Assembly (NCBI GenBank): GCA_027020325.1
Contig: JALUVT010000146.1
Location: 1-5,389 of the forward strand
Reading direction: 5' to 3'
From: a bacterium
Lineage (GTDB): Bacteria > Patescibacteriota > 4484-211
DNA length: 5,389 nt
Positions 1 to 3,188 of this stretch are shown piece by piece (position 1 is the first letter of the stretch; each line of letters opens with the position of its first letter). The notes under the pieces were generated by a model that had not been told where the DNA came from, searched no databases, and saw nothing but the letters and a program-made list of their open reading frames with translations. The translations under genes and the position numbers were made by a program.

Positions 1-864
1 ATGCGGTGTTATTTCAAACGGCAGTCCCGCACTGCGGCCATATCTTTTAACCAAACGCTGAACCGACCGTACAGAGAGACGCTGTTTTTCGCCTTTTTTT
101 TCATCAACTGAATTTAGGATATTAGTTTCGCGATTATTTTTCTTTTTTGACCCCTTCAAGGGCTTGATTGTTCGATGGCGAATGAAAAGCGGTTTCCAAT
201 GATCACGACGCTTTTGTAGATACTGACGCAACCAAAAACGTGCCCGCGGCGATAAAAAAACTACTCTACGGTAACCTCCTTTACCGCGAACACTAAATTC
301 ATCACTGTCAAGATTAAGTTGATCACGGTCTAGTGAAACTAATTCCGAAACCCGCAGCCCCGTACTAAAAAGCAACTCCAAAATCGCGCGATCGCGTAGA
401 CCTTGAATTTTTTCCAATCGGGGCTGCTGAAATAAACGCTTCAATTGCTCGGGATTGAGAAAAATTATCCGGCGGGAGATGCTTTTGCGTAACTCAATAC
501 GTTCCGGTGGTACTGCCGCCAGATCAAAACGAGAAAGATAGCGCAAAAAAGCCCGCAAAGCCACAATATAGTGATTTTGCGTCGCCTCTTTGAGAGGACG
601 CTTGGTTAGCGGATTAAGATAACGATTTAAATAAAGGCGGAACTCTTTAATTAATTCTTCCGTCAAATCCGCCGGGGCGAGACGATCTTTTAAACCTGTT
701 TTAATTCTCGCCCAGCGCCAAAAGCGCAGTAAGCGGTAATGATATTTTGCTGCTGTACGCGGGGAAAGACCTTTTTCTAATTCGCAAAATTCAATAAAGT
801 CCCGAATCCAAGCATGAAGATTTTTCTCCTCTTTTTTTCCCTTTTGTTTTTGTCCCAACATCAT
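1..864 (-). CDS. Tyrosine recombinase, XerC/XerD-like, C-terminus cut by window edge
   Basis: This is a site-specific DNA recombinase of the phage-integrase/Xer family, which cuts and rejoins DNA through a covalent 3'-phosphotyrosine link. I translated 288 residues from the ATG at 864 to the window edge. Residues about 14-113 match the SAM-like, core-binding N-terminal domain (pattern FCELEKGLSPRTAAKYHYRL). The catalytic domain starts near residue 133. Box I is TGLRVSEL, with catalytic Arg171; the beta-hairpin Lys is probably Lys195 in RGKGGYRR. The last visible residues, ITPH, are the start of box II (usually HxLRH), so His288 is the last codon and the remaining Arg, His and nucleophilic Tyr lie off the left edge. 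Residues about 231-261 form a Lys-rich, hydrophilic insertion compared with E. coli XerD. A second ATG follows the first directly; AAGGAA upstream suits the first. It could be the chromosome-dimer resolvase or an element-borne integrase; the sequence does not decide. The family call is very secure. Confidence 0.95.
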   Translation of the reverse strand, partial: MMLGQKQKGKKEEKNLHAWIRDFIEFCELEKGLSPRTAAKYHYRLLRFWRWARIKTGLKDRLAPADLTEELIKEFRLYLNRYLNPLTKRPLKEATQNHYIVALRAFLRYLSRFDLAAVPPERIELRKSISRRIIFLNPEQLKRLFQQPRLEKIQGLRDRAILELLFSTGLRVSELVSLDRDQLNLDSDEFSVRGKGGYRRVVFLSPRARFWLRQYLQKRRDHWKPLFIRHRTIKPLKGSKKKNNRETNILNSVDEKKGEKQRLSVRSVQRLVKRYGRSAGLPFEITPH

Positions 865-873
865 TTTGTAAAA

Positions 874-904
874 TTCCTTCCAGCCCCTGCAGGTTAGCGC
901 TGCA
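874..904 (-). promoter_or_regulatory. Shine-Dalgarno and leader hairpin of the recombinase gene
   Basis: On the minus strand AAGGAA (plus 874-879) lies about 10 nt before the ATG at 864, which supports that start. Just upstream, TGCAG (plus 888-892) and CTGCA (plus 900-904) form a 5-bp stem with a 7-nt loop. A weaker outer pairing AAAATT/AATTTT could also enclose the ribosome site. The SD is clear; any regulatory role of the hairpin is inference. Confidence 0.5.
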
Positions 905-983
905 ATTTTCCTATTTTTCTATTTTGATTGCCCGAAGATAAAAACATTCATTTTATACCTTTATCTTTGCCTTAATTTTAAAT

Positions 984-1011
984 TAGCAGAAAATTTTAAG
1001 CTAGCAGAAAA
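984..1011. repeat. Short direct repeat TAGCAGAAAA, two copies 18 bp apart
   Basis: TAGCAGAAAA occurs at 984-993 and again at 1002-1011, a spacing of 18 bp. It lies upstream of the recombinase gene, beyond a possible -10-like TATAAA on the minus strand (plus 952-957). In such A-rich sequence a 10-bp repeat may be chance, and no function is claimed. Confidence 0.35.
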
Positions 1012-1106
1012 AAAGAAGACTGTTAAAAAAATAGGGTAGCGAGAAAAAATTTTTCCCCAATGCTTTTTCTAATTAATAAAATAAAAATTTATTTTGCCCA
1101 AACTTA

Positions 1107-1149
1107 CTTTTTTTAAGAAAAAAAGCTTTATTCTCAAGTGAGAACTTGG
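1107..1149 (-). terminator. Possible weak intrinsic terminator or paired hairpins
   Basis: On the minus strand a small hairpin comes first: CAAGT (plus 1135-1139) pairs with ACTTG (1144-1148) around a 4-nt loop. After about 10 nt comes a run of seven T (plus A7 at 1118-1124). This run is itself one arm of a second hairpin, CTTTTTTT (1107-1114) against AAAAAAAG (1118-1125) with a 3-nt loop. The stem is short and its gap to the T-run is long, so termination efficiency is doubtful. It could end a transcript read through from the operon or started inside the spacer. Confidence 0.25.
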
Positions 1150-1181
1150 CTAGGGGAGGAGAAATTTAAATTTTAGACATA

Positions 1182-1207
1182 TGTCGTGAATTGTATGATT
1201 AACGACA
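1182..1207. repeat. 26-bp imperfect palindrome, candidate recombinase or regulator site
   Basis: The left arm TGTCGTGAAT (1182-1191) and the right arm ATTAACGACA (1198-1207) match as inverted copies at 9 of 10 positions, around a 6-bp centre TGTATG (1192-1197). Arms of about 10-11 bp with a 6-bp centre resemble the geometry of Xer/tyrosine-recombinase core sites. The sequence itself is not a recognisable dif consensus. A further half-site GTCGTTA lies at 1251-1257, and the perfect palindrome GACATATGTC (1176-1185) overlaps the left arm. The sites lie about 320-390 bp upstream of the recombinase start. Function is inferred from geometry and proximity only. Confidence 0.4.
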
Positions 1208-1250
1208 CACAATAATAAATTCTTATTTTTGCTTTAACAAAGGCAAGACA

Positions 1251-1257
1251 GTCGTTA
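1251..1257 (+). repeat. Third GTCGTTA half-site
   Basis: GTCGTTA is the exact inverted copy of TAACGAC at 1200-1206, and differs by one base from GTCGTGA at 1183-1189. This gives three related half-sites within 75 bp of otherwise A/T-rich DNA, consistent with an array bound by one protein. Seven bases is short, so this is suggestive only. Confidence 0.3.
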
Positions 1258-1407
1258 CATTTTCAATAAAACCATAGCTAAAGGAAAAACCAAAAATTAC
1301 TAAGATAAAATTTTATTTAAAAAATTCTTAAGCACTTAAAAGAGAGAAGCTAAGTTTTAAAAACAAAATTTTAAAAAATCTATTTTTAATTTTTATTTTA
1401 ACAATTA

Positions 1408-1426
1408 AATATTTTATTAAAATATT
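1408..1426. repeat. 19-bp perfect A/T inverted repeat
   Basis: AATATTTTA (1408-1416) and TAAAATATT (1418-1426) are exact inverted copies around one central T. It lies in the most A/T-rich part of the spacer (about 1290-1435), which would melt easily. Low complexity makes chance occurrence plausible; together with the nearby DnaA-box match it could form part of an unwinding region. Confidence 0.35.
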
Positions 1427-1524
1427 AAAAACAAAATCAGCGCTCCTAAACCTCCTCTCCTCCCAACTCCGTACTTACTACTTATCTTCTAGCCACCGAA
1501 TAACCAGTAATACAAAAAACAAAA

Positions 1525-1533
1525 TTATCCACA
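1525..1533 (+). promoter_or_regulatory. Perfect DnaA-box match TTATCCACA
   Basis: The nine bases equal the E. coli consensus DnaA box. It lies about 90 bp to the right of a strongly A/T-rich stretch. Two further TTATCC-containing 9-mers (TTATCCTAT) occur in the spacer at 1653-1661 (plus) and 1693-1701 (minus), each two mismatches from the consensus. One perfect box is expected occasionally by chance, and no dnaA, dnaN or other replication gene is in the window. An origin is therefore possible but unproven. Confidence 0.35.
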
Positions 1534-1648
1534 AAAATAAAACAAAGATAAATATCTAAGCCAATAAAAAACTTCTGGCAATTAAAAGCAAATTCTGTTT
1601 ACAGCAAAACAACATTAAAATACCCATTTTCAATATCAAAATATATCA

Positions 1649-1672
1649 TATATTATCCTATAGGATATTATA
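1649..1672. repeat. 24-bp near-perfect palindrome centred on TATCCTATAGGATA
   Basis: Positions 1654-1667 form a perfect 14-bp palindrome, TATCCTATAGGATA. After one mismatched pair (1653/1668), four more pairs match out to 1649 and 1672. CTATAGGATA recurs at 1691-1700, 33 bp to the right, and with one more base TTATCCTATAG (1653-1663) is exactly inverted to CTATAGGATAA (1691-1701). The arrangement looks like a dimeric operator plus a second half-site. No regulator gene is in the window to pair with it. Confidence 0.5.
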
Positions 1673-1701
1673 ACTTATTAACCAAAATTACTATAGGATA
1701 A
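1667..1701 (-). promoter_or_regulatory. Possible leftward promoter overlapped by operator-like repeats
   Basis: On the minus strand a consensus -10 hexamer TATAAT occurs at plus 1667-1672. No good -35 hexamer lies at 16-18 bp. The repeat CTATAGGATAA (1691-1701) covers the expected -35 region, while the palindrome 1649-1672 covers the -10 and start site. This is a typical layout for repression or autoregulation. A transcript from here would cross about 800 nt of non-coding DNA before the recombinase. Matches to TATAAT are common in A/T-rich DNA, so confidence is low. Confidence 0.25.
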
Positions 1702-1803
1702 CCAACAAAATTTAATTCTTTCCCTCCCCTGCTCCCCTTCTTCGTCAACTTTCTCCAAACCTTTGATTTAATGAACCGTATTTATATTCTTTTTCAATTA
1801 AAA

Positions 1804-2586
1804 TTAAAGCAAAAAAAGAATCAATAAAAACCAAAATAAAAGATGTTTCCCAAGCACCCGACGCGATAAACGGTATTGTAAACGCTGTCCCAATAAATTG
1901 AGTAAAACTAAAAAAGTTCCGCTCAAAACAAGAGCGCGGCGGCCACTGCTAAGTGGGGCAAAAAGCAAAACCAAATCCAATTGTACTAAAATAAACCCCA
2001 AAACCAGTAATTCGCGCCAGGGTAGGCGAAAGCGCTCTTCTTGAACAAACCATAAAAAAGGTAAAGCTATTCCCCAAATCAGCAACAACCCATAAAAAAA
2101 CTGTCCCCTTTCCAGCCCTGGATTTCCCCAATTTATCAACTGGAACAGCAATCCCCAACCCTGAAAAACCAACCAAAATGAACTAAATAATAACAGATTA
2201 AGGGCGGCTTTTTTTAAGGGAACAATCCGTACTGTAGCGACATTTAAGATATTCAACAACAAAAAAAGAAAATAATTTAGGAAGGTGAGTAAAAAAAAGA
2301 AAAAAATAAATTTTTCCTTCCCTCCTCCCAATAAAACCAAAAAACCGCGTGACGGAAGCCAAAATAAATTAAAAATAAATAATAAAGTTAAAAAAGACGG
2401 CAACAGGGGAAGAATTAAGTATTCCCAAAATTTTAAACGCCAGGAAAAAATCCACCCTGTTCCGACAAAAAGAAACAATAATTGTAATAAAATAAGAAAA
2501 AAATAAAACTGCGAGGCAAAATAAAAATAAGAAAAGAGAAAAAGGCTGTTGAGAAAACTAAAAATTAAAATTTTACGCCGGATCAT
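1804..2586 (-). CDS. Polytopic membrane protein of unknown function
   Basis: I do not recognise the family. The 260-residue product is dominated by Leu and Phe and has about eight or nine membrane segments. Approximate residues are 6-24, 27-47, 55-77, 93-113, 127-150, 163-181, 191-211, 217-233 and a short one at 247-260. Positively charged loops occur near residues 1-5 (MIRRK), 89-92, 120-126, 183-191 and 235-248 (QRLQYRLSRRVLGKH). No catalytic or transporter motif is visible. It is the last gene of the leftward operon, 20 bp after the coiled-coil protein gene. Its ATG at 2586 has no purine-rich Shine-Dalgarno (the preceding bases read ACTCCCTA), so translation may depend on coupling to the gene before it. 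Co-transcription suggests it could anchor or act with the ATPase at the membrane; that is inference. The repeated Phe codons explain the A-run ORFs on the opposite strand. Confidence 0.85.
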   Translation of the reverse strand: MIRRKILIFSFLNSLFLFSYFYFASQFYFFLILLQLLFLFVGTGWIFSWRLKFWEYLILPLLPSFLTLLFIFNLFWLPSRGFLVLLGGGKEKFIFFFFLLTFLNYFLFLLLNILNVATVRIVPLKKAALNLLLFSSFWLVFQGWGLLFQLINWGNPGLERGQFFYGLLLIWGIALPFLWFVQEERFRLPWRELLVLGFILVQLDLVLLFAPLSSGRRALVLSGTFLVLLNLLGQRLQYRLSRRVLGKHLLFWFLLILFLL

Positions 2587-2606
2587 TAGGGAGTAATGCT
2601 AAATTT

Positions 2607-3161
2607 TTAAATTAATTCCCAATCATCAGTGGGAGAGGGAGGGTTACTTTCATTAATTGGCTCTTGTGGGGAGGTGGCCTCCAGGACAGCTTTTTTTTCT
2701 TCAGCGGGCCCGGTCATTGCTCCCCATTCGACCTGCTTCTCCTGATAATCAGCAGGAATTTCTAAATTAATTTCATCACCAATTCCAACGGACCAATGTT
2801 TAATTGAAGCAGGTAAAATTTTGAATCTTCCCTCCGGACAAACCACAAGCCAATTCTCCCCTTCTTTAATCAATGTCCCCCGCGTGGCGTGACGAGCAAC
2901 ACGGCCAATTTGCTTAAAAAGGTTCTGCCCTTCTCTTTCCCCTACTAAACGCAAAGTATCCCCCACCACAAGTTTGGTTTTCGAAGCATAATTAGGCGGG
3001 ACCGCATACTTTTTCCCTTCTTTAGTCACCATAAATTCACCATCAAAAACACCGATCACCTTCCCCTCTTCTTTTTCCAAATCCTGTTCCAATTCTCGCC
3101 GTAACTGCCGTAAAGTAGACTCTAAGGTCAAAAGCTGTTTTAAAATTTGTTCTTTTTCCAT
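2607..3161 (-). CDS. Conserved-looking protein with N-terminal coiled coil and beta-rich domains
   Basis: This 184-residue soluble protein has no assigned function that I know of, though I recall similar proteins in Patescibacteria. Residues 2-32 are a heptad-like, charged Leu-rich helix (coiled coil). Residues about 33-75 form a beta-rich unit (GKVIGVFDGEFMVTKEGKKY, then a PPNYASKTKLVVGD turn), which reads like a small beta-barrel such as an OB- or KOW-like fold. Residues about 76-98 link to a second, similar beta unit (about 99-146, with GIGDEINLEIP echoing the VVGDTLRL of the first). Residues about 150-184 are a Glu/Pro/Ser-rich acidic tail, probably disordered. The ATG at 3161 is supported by AAGG (plus 3172-3175) 10 nt upstream. 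It lies 27 bp after the ATPase gene and 20 bp before the membrane-protein gene, so it is probably a partner or adaptor of the ATPase. The fold is my reading of the pattern, not a search result. Confidence 0.85.
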   Translation of the reverse strand: MEKEQILKQLLTLESTLRQLRRELEQDLEKEEGKVIGVFDGEFMVTKEGKKYAVPPNYASKTKLVVGDTLRLVGEREGQNLFKQIGRVARHATRGTLIKEGENWLVVCPEGRFKILPASIKHWSVGIGDEINLEIPADYQEKQVEWGAMTGPAEEKKAVLEATSPQEPINESNPPSPTDDWELI

Positions 3162-3183
3162 TGTTCAAAAACCTTGTTCAAAA
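3161..3183 (-). promoter_or_regulatory. Ribosome site of the coiled-coil gene inside a 13-bp-spaced repeat
   Basis: On the minus strand TTTTGAACAA occurs twice (plus 3161-3170 and 3174-3183), with the AAGG ribosome-binding core between them (plus 3172-3175). The first repeat includes the A of the start codon. The AAGG supports the ATG at 3161. The repeat may be a small tandem duplication in the spacer; no regulatory role is shown. Confidence 0.45.
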
Positions 3184-3188
3184 CTTCT

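Larger units (their letters stand above)
865..1803. other. 939-bp AT-rich non-coding spacer
   Basis: No open frame of useful length with a start and ribosome site was found on either strand. Composition is extremely A/T-rich, most so at about 1290-1435, where long A and T runs alternate. Two C/T-rich islands (about 1443-1470 and 1716-1743) and one G/A-rich island (1152-1164) interrupt it. I see no tRNA T-arm motif, no rRNA or tmRNA signature and no CRISPR-type repeat. The spacer contains the separately listed palindromes, a DnaA-box match and a promoter-like element. It separates the end of the membrane-protein gene from the start of the recombinase gene, both on the minus strand. It could be an origin-like or regulatory region, host an unrecognised RNA, or be the remnant of a lost gene. 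Confidence 0.75.

Noticed and set aside
1181..1208. Canonical dif site
   Set aside because: The geometry is similar, but the arms do not match the usual XerD-side TTATGTTAAAT pattern well enough to call it dif; it is kept only as an unnamed candidate site.
1556..1627. 23-residue minus-strand ORF (MGILMLFCCKQNLLLIARS...) in the spacer
   Set aside because: It is hydrophobic and would lie downstream of the candidate promoter, but it has no Shine-Dalgarno and such short frames are expected by chance.
1717..1743. G-quadruplex on the minus strand
   Set aside because: Only three G-runs of three or more are present (GGGG, GGGG, GGG); a canonical four-run motif is not met.
865..1803. tRNA, tmRNA, rRNA or CRISPR in the spacer
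   Set aside because: There is no TTCRA-type T-arm with a flanking stem, no conserved rRNA stretches and no repeat-spacer periodicity.
1949..2176. Minus-strand 75-residue ORF inside the membrane-protein gene
   Set aside because: It overlaps the longer frame on the same strand, which has the clear membrane-protein pattern and operon spacing; it is a frame shadow.
2285..2506. Plus-strand ORF rich in Lys and Asn
   Set aside because: It is the antisense of the Phe/Leu-rich membrane-protein gene; the poly-Lys content is the complement of Phe codons, and no ribosome site or family resemblance is seen.
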